Part shown: positions 51,724 through 59,607 of the stretch, in pieces
Layout of the letters: the number at the start of each line of letters is the position of its first letter
Position numbering within the stretch: the first letter of the stretch is position 1
Assembly (NCBI GenBank): GCA_964532485.1
Contig: CAZHKE010000001.1
Span: 80,003-144,002, forward strand
DNA length: 64,000 bases
From: DATBSK01 sp964532485
Lineage (GTDB): Bacteria; Actinomycetota; Acidimicrobiia; IMCC26256; PALSA-555
Reading direction: 5' to 3'
Translations under genes and position numbers: made by a program
The notes under the pieces: model-generated
Told to the model about the DNA's origin: nothing
Seen by the model: only the letters and a program-made list of their open reading frames with translations
The model's database searches: none

Positions 51724-52931
51724 GTGCACATCGACCTGACCCCCGAGCAGCGCACGCTCCAGCTCGAGCTGCGCGAGTACTTCGAGTCCCTGATGACGCC
51801 CGAGCGTCGGGCCGAGCTCAAGGGTGGCGAGGCCGGCGGCCAGGCCTACCGGGACCTGGTCCGCCAGCTCGGCACCGACGGGAAGCTCGGCACCGGCTGG
51901 CCGAAGGAGTACGGCGGACAGGGCCGTACACCGCTCGAGCAGTACCTCTTCTACGACGAAGCGAACCGGGCCGGCGTGCCGCTCCCGCTCGTCACGCTCA
52001 ACACCGTCGGCCCGACGATCATGGTCTATGGGTCCGAGGAGCAGAAGGAGCGCTTCCTCCCGCAGATCCTGCGGGGAGAGGTGCACTTCGCGATCGGCTA
52101 CAGCGAGCCGGGCGCAGGCACCGACCTCGCGTCGCTGAGCACGCGCGCGGTGCGCGACGGCGACGAGTACGTCATCAACGGGCAGAAGGTGTTCACGACG
52201 GGCGGGCACGACGCCGACTGGGTCTGGCTCGCGTGTCGCACCGATCCCGACGCGAAGAAGCACAAGGGCATCTCGATCATCCTCGTGCCGACCGACGTGC
52301 CCGGCTTCAAGCACACGCCGATCTGGGTGCTCGGCGGAGGCCACACCAACGCCACGTACTACGAGGACGTGCGGGTCCCGGTCACCAACGTCGTGCTCGA
52401 GGAGAACGCGGGCTGGAAGCTGTTCTGGATCGTCGTGGCGATGGTCGCCGCGCGCNNNNNNNNNNCAACCACGAGCGGGTCGCGCTCGGCCCGGCCGGCA
52501 GACTCGATCGTCACCTCACCGCCGTCCTCGAGTGGGCGAAGCAGACGCGCCTCGCGGACGACACCCGCGTGGTCGACCACCAGTGGGTGCAGCAGACGCT
52601 CGGCCGTGTCCACGCAGTCGTCGAGACGGAGAAGCTCCTCAACTGGCGGGTCGCGGCCTCGCTGGGCACGGGATCGCTCAACCCGGCGCACGCGTCGGCG
52701 ATGAAGGTGTTCGGGACGGAGCAGCAGGTCGACTGCCTGCGCCGACTGATGGACGTCGTCGGCGCGCACGCTGCGCTGGCCGACGGCGCGCCCGGCGCGG
52801 CGCTCTACGGACAGCTCGAGCAGGCCTACCGCCAGGCGCCGGTCGGAACGTTCGGCGGCGGCGTCAACGAGGTGCAGCGCGAGATCATCCAGATGGCGGG
52901 GCTCGACATGCCCCGCGCGCCGCGCTCCTGA
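51724..52931 (+). CDS. Acyl-CoA dehydrogenase (FadE26/ChsE4-like), interrupted by an assembly gap
   Basis: The two halves of one acyl-CoA dehydrogenase lie in different frames on either side of a 10-N run. The 5' part runs from GTG-HIDLTPEQRTLQLELREYF through SEPGAGTDLASL and VNGQKVFTTGGHDADWVWLACRTD to GWK; the 3' part starts NHERVALGPAGR and ends GGGVNEVQREIIQMAG. The close homologue at 61 kb has six residues (LITNQL) between GWR and NHERV; here LFWIVVAMVAAR plus the gap stands in their place, so about 35 bp before the Ns are probably foreign. The intact gene would be about 390 residues and probably functional. TACGGT at 51708 suggests a leaderless GTG start. Confidence 0.8.
52456..52465. 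other. Scaffold gap (10 N) inside an acyl-CoA dehydrogenase gene
   Basis: Ten Ns with a frame change across them. The length is a placeholder, not a measured size. The roughly 35 bp to the left do not match the expected protein. Confidence 0.98.
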
Positions 52932-52933
52932 CG

Positions 52934-53296
52934 CTATTGGTTCATCGTGGGGTGCGCGAGCACCTCACGGAGCGCGGCGTACGCCGTGGCGCCGATGGGC
53001 CAGCCGGCGTAGAAGGAGAGGTGCAGCACCCACTCGTGCAGCTCGTCGGCGCCGAGGTCGCCCGACGACAGCGCCGCGCTGAGGTGTGCGACGAGGGGCT
53101 CGCGCAGGCCTCGGGTCGCGATCACGGTGAGCGACGTCAGGCGGCGGTCACGCCGGGCGAGGCCGGGGCGACTCCAGAGGCCCCCGAAGACGGTGTCGGT
53201 GGTGGCCTCGGTGTAGGGGTCGGTGATCGGCGGGGCGTCGAACCGCATGACCTCCTGCCACATCTGCTCGGCTGCTGCCCGCGCGTCGTCGGTCAT
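52934..53296 (-). CDS. Carboxymuconolactone decarboxylase-family (AhpD-like) protein
   Basis: About 120 residues from ATG-TDDARAAAEQMWQEVM; a longer in-frame start would run through a repeat element. The helical core RPGLARRDRRLTSLTVIATRGLREPLVAHLSAAL and LHEWVLHLSFYAGWPIGATAY is that of carboxymuconolactone decarboxylases. The CxxC of AhpD-type peroxidases is absent, so lactone decarboxylation or another proton-transfer role is more likely. It is convergent with the interrupted acyl-CoA dehydrogenase (2 bp) and divergent from an SDR. Confidence 0.82.
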   Translation of the reverse strand: MTDDARAAAEQMWQEVMRFDAPPITDPYTEATTDTVFGGLWSRPGLARRDRRLTSLTVIATRGLREPLVAHLSAALSSGDLGADELHEWVLHLSFYAGWPIGATAYAALREVLAHPTMNQ

Positions 53297-53324
53297 GCGT
53301 GGCAAGTTACCGGAACGACGGTGA

Positions 53325-53363
53325 TGCGTCTTTGGAGGCCGCATAGCGTCCTGCAGAGACGCA
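53325..53363. repeat. 39-bp inverted-repeat element (REP-like family, copy 4)
   Basis: Outer arms TGCGTCT/AGACGCA (extended to GATGCGTCT/AGACGCATC), weak inner symmetry and a central GCAT. It occupies the 86-bp gap between the divergent carboxymuconolactone decarboxylase-like gene and the SDR. Confidence 0.65.
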
Positions 53364-53382
53364 TCGAGAGACGGGTGAGACG

Positions 53383-54225
53383 ATGACAATCGCGCTCGAG
53401 GGGTACGGGGTGCTCGTCACCGGCGGTGGCAGCGGCATCGGTGAAGGGTGCGCGCTCGCGCTCGCGCGCGACGGTGCCGTCGTCACCATCTGCGGACGGA
53501 CGCCCGAGAAGCTCGACGCGGCAGCCGCACGGATCCGCGACGCGGTGCCGGGTGCCGGCGTGCACACGATCGCGGCAGACGTCACCGACGAGGCTCAGGT
53601 CGAGGCGGCGGTCGCCAGGGCCGTTGACGAGGCGGGAGCGCTGCACGGCGTCGTCGCATCAGCAGGCGGCTCCCTGCACATGGGGCCGTTGGTGCTCGCC
53701 GATGTCGAGGCGGTGCGCGCGACGGTCGACCTCAACGTGATCGGCACGTTTCTCACCCTCAAGCACGCGGCACCGCACCTCTCCGACACCAACGGCTCGT
53801 TCGTCGGCATCTCGTCGCACGCCGGCCTCGACTCGTTCCGCTTCCTCGGCGCGTACGGGGCGGCGAAGGCCGGGCTGGACCATCTGGTGCGTGTCGCAGC
53901 CGACGAGCTCGGCCCGTCGCGGGTGCGCGTCAACTCGATCCGCCCCGGCATCATCGAGAACGAGCTGATGTCGGCGATCACCGAGGGCGGCCCGGTGCTC
54001 GACAGCTACCTCGCCGAGATCCCGCTCGGCCGGGTCGGTACGGTCGACGACGTCGGCGGGCTCGCCCGTTTCCTCGTGGGCCCGGAGTCGTCGTGGATCA
54101 CCGGGCAGTGCATCAGCGTCGACGGCGGGCAGTCGCTCCGCAAGGGCGCCGACTACGGCGCGTTCGCCGAGCCGGCCTACAAGGACCAACCCGGCTGGGG
54201 ACTCGTGGTGAAGGAAGCGGACTGA
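53383..54225 (+). CDS. Short-chain dehydrogenase/reductase
   Basis: A 280-residue SDR: VTGGGSGIGEGCALAL, CGRTPEK (basic, favouring NADP), ASAGGS for the NNAG motif, GISSHAGLDSF with catalytic Ser, YGAAK, and QCISVDGGQSL. Its C-terminus (LVVKEAD) and stop are part of a 60-bp unit repeated in tandem directly downstream. It forms a probable operon with a second SDR and a CoA-transferase-fold gene. The specific substrate is unknown; related SDRs dehydrogenate 3-hydroxyacyl-CoA or hydroxysteroids. Confidence 0.85.
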   Translation: MTIALEGYGVLVTGGGSGIGEGCALALARDGAVVTICGRTPEKLDAAAARIRDAVPGAGVHTIAADVTDEAQVEAAVARAVDEAGALHGVVASAGGSLHMGPLVLADVEAVRATVDLNVIGTFLTLKHAAPHLSDTNGSFVGISSHAGLDSFRFLGAYGAAKAGLDHLVRVAADELGPSRVRVNSIRPGIIENELMSAITEGGPVLDSYLAEIPLGRVGTVDDVGGLARFLVGPESSWITGQCISVDGGQSLRKGADYGAFAEPAYKDQPGWGLVVKEAD

Positions 54226-54346
54226 GCCGTGCTCGGAGAGCGGGACGGCGCAAGGGAGCGACCCGGAGTGAAGGAAGCGGACTGAGCCGTGCTCGGAGAG
54301 CGGGACGGCGCAAGGGAGCGACCCGGAGTGAAGGAAGCGGACTGAT
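54209..54346. repeat. Tandem repeat of 60 bp (2.3 copies) carrying a gene's 3' end
   Basis: Two perfect 60-bp units (54209-54268, 54269-54328) and an 18-bp third start (54329-54346). Each begins GTGAAGGAAGCGGACTGA, which codes VKEAD-stop of the upstream SDR. In the third copy the TGA overlaps the ATG of the next SDR (TGATG), so the ancestral junction was probably a direct overlap that expanded by replication slippage. Confidence 0.95.
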
Positions 54347-55175
54347 GGAGATCGTCGGCAGCAACGCCGTCATCACCGGTGGAGCGAGTGGCATCGGCAA
54401 GGCGACCGCGCTCGAGCTCGTCCGCCGGGGTGCGGCCGGCGTCGCGTTGGCCGACATCAACGACGACCGGCTCGCCGAGGCGAAGCAGGAGGTCGAGGCG
54501 CTCGGTGGCGGGGTGCTGACCGTCCACTGCGACGTGGCGAGCGACGACGATGTCGAGCGCCTGCGCGACGAGTCGCTGGACAGGTTCGGCCACGTCGACG
54601 TCGTGATGAACAACGCAGGCGTCGCGATGCTCGGCCCCGGCGAAGGGCTCTCGATGGAGGAGTGGGACTGGATCCTCCAGATCAACCTGATCGGCGTGAT
54701 CCGTGGCGTGCGTGCGTTCGTGCCGCACCTGCTCGAGCGGGGGAGTGGTCACCTCGTCAACACCGCCTCAATCGCCGGGTTGTACGCCTACTCGTGGGAT
54801 CACCCTGCGTACGTCACCGCGAAGCACGGCGTCGTCGGCCTCACCGAGTCGTACGCGCTCTATCTGAAGCCTCACGGCATCGGCGTGTCGCTCCTGTGCC
54901 CGAGCCTGGTCACGAGCAACATCGGCGACACGGCACGGCTCGGCGGCACGGACGCGCTCGACCAGTGGCTCGGCGAGACGCCGATGGGCACGCCCCGCAC
55001 GCCCGAGGAGGTCGGTGCGACCGTGGCCGACGCGATCCGTGACGATCGCTACCTGGTGCTCACCGATCCCGACGACGTCCGACCGAAGCTGGCCGCCCGC
55101 GGCACCGACATGGACGCGTTCGTCGCCGCACAGATCGCGAGCCTGCGCGAGCCCCCGAACCTGTACGCATCGTGA
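54345..55175 (+). CDS. Short-chain dehydrogenase/reductase
   Basis: A 276-residue SDR beginning MEIVGSNAVITGGASGIGKAT. DINDDR (NAD-type acidic residue), NNAGVAM, NTASIAGLYAY with catalytic Ser, YVTAK and the C-terminal tail RYLVLTDPDDVRPKLAARGTDMD, longer than average. The ATG overlaps the stop encoded by the third repeat unit, and its own stop overlaps the next GTG. Such SDRs can be hydroxysteroid or beta-hydroxyacyl dehydrogenases. Confidence 0.85.
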   Translation: MEIVGSNAVITGGASGIGKATALELVRRGAAGVALADINDDRLAEAKQEVEALGGGVLTVHCDVASDDDVERLRDESLDRFGHVDVVMNNAGVAMLGPGEGLSMEEWDWILQINLIGVIRGVRAFVPHLLERGSGHLVNTASIAGLYAYSWDHPAYVTAKHGVVGLTESYALYLKPHGIGVSLLCPSLVTSNIGDTARLGGTDALDQWLGETPMGTPRTPEEVGATVADAIRDDRYLVLTDPDDVRPKLAARGTDMDAFVAAQIASLREPPNLYAS

Positions 55176-56326
55176 CCGAGGACCACGACGCCGCCGGTCC
55201 GCTCGACGGTGTGACCGTCCTCGACCTCACTCACGCGCTGTCGGGCCCGTTCAGCACGCTGCTGCTCGCCGACATGGGCGCACGGGTCATCAAGGTCGAG
55301 CGTCCTCCGGGCGACACGGGCCGCTACTTCGCGCCGTTGATCGAGGGGGAGGCACTGTTCTTCCACGCGATCAACCGCGGCAAGGAGTGCATCGCGCTGG
55401 AGCTCGGCGAGGCCGAGGACCGGCAGCTCTTCGAGGCGCTCGTGCGCGCCGCCGACGTGGCCGTCGAGAACTTCCGGCCCGGCACGCTCGACCGACTCGG
55501 CTACGGGTTCGACGCGCTCGCCGCGCTGAACCCCCGCATCGTCCTGGCGTCGGTGAGCGGGTTCGGGCAGACCGGGCCGCAGCGCTGGGAAGGCGCGTAC
55601 GACACCGTCATCCAGGGCTGCGCCGGGCTCATGAGCATCACCGGCGAGCCCGGCAGCGGGCCGATGACCGTGGGGACCTCGATCGCCGACTACCTCAGCG
55701 GCGTGCTCACGTTCGGCGCGATCTGCGCCGCGTTGCACGGCGTCGAGCGGACAGGAGCAGGGACGCACATCGACGTCGCCATGCACGACGCGATCATGAG
55801 CATCCTCGGCGCGGCGATGCTGACGTATCTGGGCACCGGGAGGGATCCCCACAAGACGGGCAACTCGTCACCACTGGCCGCGCCCTTCGACGTCTTCGAG
55901 GCGAGCGACGGCTGGCTCACGCTGTGTGCGGCCGACGACCTGTCCTACGGGCGACTCTGCGATGCGCTCGGCCGCCCCGACCTCGCGACCGAGGTGCGGT
56001 TCGGGTCGGTCGCGGATCGCGTCGCGCACTACGACGAGCTGCGACCCGTGCTCGCCGAGGTGCTCGCGACGCGGACCGTGGAGGACTGGATCGGGGTGCT
56101 CCAGCCTGCCGGCGTGCCGTGCGGACCGATCAACACCTTGAGCCGGGCGTTCGAGGAGGCTCAGACCCGCGCCCGCAACATGGTCGTGGGGCTCGGCGAC
56201 GGGATGCGCGTGCCCGGCAACCCGATCAAGATGAGCACGTTGCCCGATCCCGAGACCCGCGAGCGCGCCGCGTCGTTCGGCGCGCACACCGAAGCGATCA
56301 GGGCGGAGTTCCTCGGGGACGGTTGA
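55172..56326 (+). CDS. Family III CoA-transferase (CaiB/BaiF)
   Basis: A 384-residue CoA-transferase-fold protein: LDGVTVLDLTHALSGPFSTLLLADMGARVIKVERPPGD is the family start. NRGKECIALELG, VASVSGFGQTGPQR and TGEPGSGPMTVGTSIADYLSG follow; the Asp of SIADYLSG is the likely nucleophile. It lacks the GHDLDYLAIAG of the racemase subgroup, so it should move CoA between acids. It is the last gene of the SDR-SDR-CoA-transferase operon. A hairpin follows before the convergent P450. Confidence 0.87.
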   Translation: MTEDHDAAGPLDGVTVLDLTHALSGPFSTLLLADMGARVIKVERPPGDTGRYFAPLIEGEALFFHAINRGKECIALELGEAEDRQLFEALVRAADVAVENFRPGTLDRLGYGFDALAALNPRIVLASVSGFGQTGPQRWEGAYDTVIQGCAGLMSITGEPGSGPMTVGTSIADYLSGVLTFGAICAALHGVERTGAGTHIDVAMHDAIMSILGAAMLTYLGTGRDPHKTGNSSPLAAPFDVFEASDGWLTLCAADDLSYGRLCDALGRPDLATEVRFGSVADRVAHYDELRPVLAEVLATRTVEDWIGVLQPAGVPCGPINTLSRAFEEAQTRARNMVVGLGDGMRVPGNPIKMSTLPDPETRERAASFGAHTEAIRAEFLGDG

Positions 56327-56331
56327 CCGGA

Positions 56332-56350
56332 CGGCGCGCGTTGCGCGCCG
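56332..56350. terminator. Bidirectional terminator-like hairpin
   Basis: Arms CGGCGCGC and GCGCGCCG around GTT, lying in the 27-bp gap between the convergent CoA-transferase and P450 genes. There is no U-tract, as is common in actinobacteria. Confidence 0.5.
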
Positions 56351-56353
56351 GGC

Positions 56354-57604
56354 TCAGCGCCGGACGTCGAACTTCAACGGGATGTGCTTCAGCCCGTTGA
56401 TGAAGTTGGAACGGAGGCGGCTCGGCGGTGCGGTCATCTCGATGTCGTCGAGGCGGTCGAGAACCTCGTCGAACATCACGTTGATCTCCATCCGGGCGAG
56501 GTTGGCGCCGAGGCAGAAGTGGGGGCCGCCCCCGCCGAACGCGACGTGCTCGTTCGGTGAGCGCGTGACGTCGAACGCGTAGGGATCCTCGAACACCGAC
56601 TCGTCGTGGTTCGCGGAGATGTACCAGATGACGACCTTGTCGCCCTTCTTGATCTGCTGACCACCGAGCTCGACGTCGGTCGTCGCGGTGCGGCGGAAGT
56701 TCATGACCGGGCTCGCCCAGCGCAACATCTCCTCGACGGTCCCCGGGAGCAGGCTGCGGTCGTTGCGCACGCGCTCGAGCTGCTCGGGATGCTCGAGCAA
56801 CGTCACCATCCCGTGCGAGATCAAGTTGCGGGTCGTCTCGTTGCCCGCCACCGTGAGCAGGAGGAAGAAGAGGTCCATCTCGAGCCCGCTGAGGCGCTCA
56901 CCGTCGACCTCGGCCGTCGTGAGCACGGAGATGAGGTCGTCCTTGGGGTCGGCGCGCTTCTGCTCGGCGAGCTGCGCCGCGTACGCGTACAGCTCCATCG
57001 ACGCGTGCTGGGCCATCTCCTCGGTGACGCCGTACTCGGGGTCCTCGGCGCCGATCATCCGGTTCGACCAGTCGAACATCTTGTGCCGGTCTTCCTGCGG
57101 GACGCCCATGAGATCGGCGATCACCTGGAGCGGCAGCTCCGAGGCGACGTCGACGACGAAGTCGCACTCGCCGCGCTCGGCGACGCGGTCGATGATCTCG
57201 GTCGTGCGCTTGCGCATCGTCGACTCGAGCTCGGACACCATCCGCGGCGTGAAGCCCTTGTTGATCAGCCGGCGGTAGCGGGTGTGCATCGGCGGGTCCA
57301 TGTTGAGCATCAGGAGGCGCTGCTGCTCGAGGTTCGCGCCGTCGGGATCCCACATGAACACGAGGCGCTCGGCGGACGAGAACGTCGCGTAGTCGCGGTT
57401 CACGGCGACCACGTCGTCGTAGTCGGTCACGCACCAGAACGGCCCCGCGCCACCCTGGGGGCCGTTGAAGTCGGGATCACCCTCGTGCCAGAAGACGGGT
57501 GCTTCGCGACGTGCCCGCTCGAACCAGTCGTGGGGGACGCCCTGGACGAAGCGGTCCTTGTCCCAGAGGTTGATGTCAGCGAGCGCTGCGGGGGTCGTCG
57601 GCAT
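56354..57604 (-). CDS. cyp125: Cytochrome P450, CYP125-like (sterol 26-monooxygenase)
   Basis: A 416-residue bacterial P450. I-helix AGNETTRN (oxygen activation), ExxR in EEMLRWASPVMNFRR, and haem Cys364 in FGGGGPHFCLGANLARM. LLMLNMDPPMHTRYRRLINKGFTPR, ELPLQVIADLMGVPQEDR, FDWSNRMIGAEDPEY and QIKKGDKVVIWYISAN agree with the CYP125/CYP142 group that oxidises the C26 methyl of cholesterol. The ATG has TACGCT 7 nt upstream, and a CTGACG-N3-CGTCAG palindrome abuts that -10 box. Redox partners are not encoded nearby. Confidence 0.83.
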   Translation of the reverse strand: MPTTPAALADINLWDKDRFVQGVPHDWFERARREAPVFWHEGDPDFNGPQGGAGPFWCVTDYDDVVAVNRDYATFSSAERLVFMWDPDGANLEQQRLLMLNMDPPMHTRYRRLINKGFTPRMVSELESTMRKRTTEIIDRVAERGECDFVVDVASELPLQVIADLMGVPQEDRHKMFDWSNRMIGAEDPEYGVTEEMAQHASMELYAYAAQLAEQKRADPKDDLISVLTTAEVDGERLSGLEMDLFFLLLTVAGNETTRNLISHGMVTLLEHPEQLERVRNDRSLLPGTVEEMLRWASPVMNFRRTATTDVELGGQQIKKGDKVVIWYISANHDESVFEDPYAFDVTRSPNEHVAFGGGGPHFCLGANLARMEINVMFDEVLDRLDDIEMTAPPSRLRSNFINGLKHIPLKFDVRR

Positions 57605-57618
57605 GAGCGCGAGCGTAT

Positions 57619-57633
57619 CTGACGGGTCGTCAG
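57619..57633. promoter_or_regulatory. Operator candidate CTGACG-ggt-CGTCAG
   Basis: A perfect palindrome 1 bp upstream of the TACGCT -10 box (57612-57617) of the P450 gene, i.e. between -10 and -35. Third perfect occurrence in the window. Confidence 0.65.
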
Positions 57634-57657
57634 CCGCTCGCGAGCCGCACGAGCGCC

Positions 57658-58764
57658 TCACGAGAAGGCGGGGATGACCTCCTTGCCGAGCAGCTCGATG
57701 GACTGCATGACCTTCTCGTGCGGGATGTCGTAGGGGTTCACGAGGCAGAGCAGCAGGTCGCAGCCCGCGGCCTCGTAGCGCTTCAGCGTCTCGATGCACT
57801 CGGCCGGGTCGCCGACCACGCCGGCACCGGCCTCGTGGATGTAGTCGAACGTCAGGTGGTCGAGCGCTCCCTCGCGGTCGTGCTGGAGCGCGCTGCCGGT
57901 GTACTCGTAGGTGCCGAGCGCCCGCTGCTTCTCCTCCAGCCACTCCGCGACCGACCCGATGAGGCGCGCGCCGGCCTTCGGGTACCACTCGAACGACTCG
58001 CGTGCGACGTCGTACGCCTCGTCCTTGGTCGGCGCGCAGTGCACCATCGTGAACGTCGCCGCGGTCTCGTTCTTGAGCTTGCCGACGGGTTCCACGCACT
58101 CCGACAGGCCCTTGCGGTACAAGTCGATGCTCTTGGTGAGCTCCTCGGGCGGCAGGCCGACGGTGAACGAGCACAGGCCGATGCCCTGTCGCCCGACCTC
58201 CTCGTGTCCTTGAGGCGAGCTCGTCGCGCCGAAGATCGGCGGGTGCGGGTCTTGCAGCGGCTTGGGCTGCACGCGGCGGGGTCCGCCCATCGTCCAGTAC
58301 TTGCCCTTCGCCTGGTAGTGCTCCTCGGTCCAGGCACCGACGATGTGGCCGAGGGCCTCCTTCCACATCTCGCGTGTCTCGTCGGGATCGACGTCGAAGC
58401 CCTCGAGCTCGAGGCGCGTCGAGGAGCGACCCGTGCCGAAGTCGACGCGGCCGTCGGAGAGGAGGTCGAGCACCGCGGCCGACTCGGCGCTGCGGATCGG
58501 GTGGTTGTACGGCTGGGGGAGAAGGCGCACGCCGTAGCCGATGCGGATGTTCTTGGTCCGGGCCGCGATCGCGCCGTAGAGCACCTCCGGGTTCGAGCAG
58601 TGCGAGTACTCCTCGAGGAAGTGGTGCTCGACCGTCCAGAACGCGTGGAAGCCGACCTCGTCGCCGAGGATCGCCTGCTCGAGCGTGTGCTTGTACGCCG
58701 CGTGCTCCTTCCCGGGCGAGAAGGGCTTGGGCACCGGGATCTCGTAGAAGAGAGCGAACTTCAT
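57658..58764 (-). CDS. LLM-class flavin-dependent oxidoreductase (bacterial luciferase-like)
   Basis: A 368-residue LuxAB-type monooxygenase-like protein: MKFALFYEIPVPKPFSPGKE, WTVEHHFLEEYSHCSNPEVLYGAIAARTKNIRIGYGV (with the EHH active-site region) and SDGRVDFGTGRSSTRLELEGF. FMN-dependent oxygenation or Baeyer-Villiger cleavage is more likely than F420 use because of the EHHFLEEY motif. It is immediately upstream of the P450 in transcription order and probably co-transcribed. A KstR-like box overlaps the promoter shared with the divergent SDR. Confidence 0.8.
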   Translation of the reverse strand: MKFALFYEIPVPKPFSPGKEHAAYKHTLEQAILGDEVGFHAFWTVEHHFLEEYSHCSNPEVLYGAIAARTKNIRIGYGVRLLPQPYNHPIRSAESAAVLDLLSDGRVDFGTGRSSTRLELEGFDVDPDETREMWKEALGHIVGAWTEEHYQAKGKYWTMGGPRRVQPKPLQDPHPPIFGATSSPQGHEEVGRQGIGLCSFTVGLPPEELTKSIDLYRKGLSECVEPVGKLKNETAATFTMVHCAPTKDEAYDVARESFEWYPKAGARLIGSVAEWLEEKQRALGTYEYTGSALQHDREGALDHLTFDYIHEAGAGVVGDPAECIETLKRYEAAGCDLLLCLVNPYDIPHEKVMQSIELLGKEVIPAFS

Positions 58765-58789
58765 CGCCTTTCCCCCTGTCGCTTGTCAC

Positions 58790-58803
58790 GAGAACGCGTT
58801 CCA
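58790..58803. promoter_or_regulatory. KstR-like box, one mismatch (G-AG-AAC-GC-GTT-CC-A)
   Basis: Agrees with TNNAACNNGTTNNA except for the first base. Lies in the 55-bp gap between the divergent LLM/P450 unit and the SDR, so it could regulate both. Confidence 0.45.
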
Positions 58804-58819
58804 GTCGAGCATAGGCACC

Positions 58820-59563
58820 ATGCGCGGATTGCAGGGCAAGGTCGCGGTCGTGACGGGTGCCGCATCGGGGCTCGGGGAGGCCACGGTGGCGCGCCTCGCC
58901 GAAGAGGGCGCCACGGTCGTCGGCTGGGACCTCAGGGGCCCGGTGACCGTGGACGTCACGGACGAAGCAGCGGTGAGCGCGGCGGTCGAGGCGGTCGTCG
59001 CCGAGCACGGACGACTCGACGTCGTCGCGACGTTCGCCGGCGTCGCGGGTGGCGGGCCGGTGCACACGGTCGACGCGACCGAGTGGGCGCGGGTCCTGGG
59101 CGTCAACCTCACCGCGACGTTCCTGACGTGCAAGCACGCGCTGCGTCCGATGATGGAGCAGCGCTCGGGGAGCATCATCACGGTCGCGAGCGTCGAGGGC
59201 ATCGAGGGGACCGAGGGTGGCAGCTCGTACAACGCGTCGAAGGGCGGCGTCGTGCTGCTGACCAAGAACCTCGCGATCGACTACGGCCGCCTCGGCATCC
59301 GCGCCAACGCGATCTGTCCGGGCTTCGTCGACACTCCGACGTTCCGCGCGGTGATGGGCTCGGAAGGCATGACCCAGTACCGCGACGAGTACCGAGACCA
59401 CCACAAGCTGGGCCGGTTCGGCCGCCCCGAGGAGATCGCGTCGGTTGCGGCGTTCCTCGCGTCCGACGACGCCTCGTTCGTCACCGGGCATGCCCTCGTC
59501 GTCGACGGCGGCTACACGGCGGGGATGCGCACCGGTCTCGCGAGCCTCATGGGCTTGGACTAG
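58820..59563 (+). CDS. Short-chain dehydrogenase/reductase
   Basis: A 247-residue SDR starting MRGLQGKVAVVTGAASGLGEAT. The cofactor region is compact (WDLRGPVTVDVTD), the NNAG motif is replaced by FAGVAGG, and it has TVASVEGIEGTEGGSSYNASK with the Ser/Tyr/Lys triad and LVVDGGYTAGM. It is divergent from the LLM gene and followed at 45 bp by a sugar-type MFS gene. A KstR-like box precedes it. A hydroxysteroid or hydroxyacyl-CoA substrate is plausible but unproven. Confidence 0.85.
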   Translation: MRGLQGKVAVVTGAASGLGEATVARLAEEGATVVGWDLRGPVTVDVTDEAAVSAAVEAVVAEHGRLDVVATFAGVAGGGPVHTVDATEWARVLGVNLTATFLTCKHALRPMMEQRSGSIITVASVEGIEGTEGGSSYNASKGGVVLLTKNLAIDYGRLGIRANAICPGFVDTPTFRAVMGSEGMTQYRDEYRDHHKLGRFGRPEEIASVAAFLASDDASFVTGHALVVDGGYTAGMRTGLASLMGLD

Positions 59564-59607
59564 ACATCGCCCACCAGACGGCCCGCCAGACGGGAGGAGC
59601 GCCGACG

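Noticed and set aside
56354..59491. Very long open frames antisense to or overlapping known genes, such as one of over 1,000 codons here and others of 900+ codons at 19.7-25.5 kb
   Set aside because: At about 70% GC, non-coding frames stay open for long distances. Their products are Arg/Ala/Gly/His-rich without domains, and they run through the P450, LLM, binding-protein and permease genes, which are well supported.
57718..59607. In-frame upstream extension of the MFS gene of about 630 codons
   Set aside because: The extension is low-complexity shadow coding opposite the LLM gene and through the SDR. The GTG after GGGAGGAGC at 59608 begins exactly where the sugar-porter family begins.
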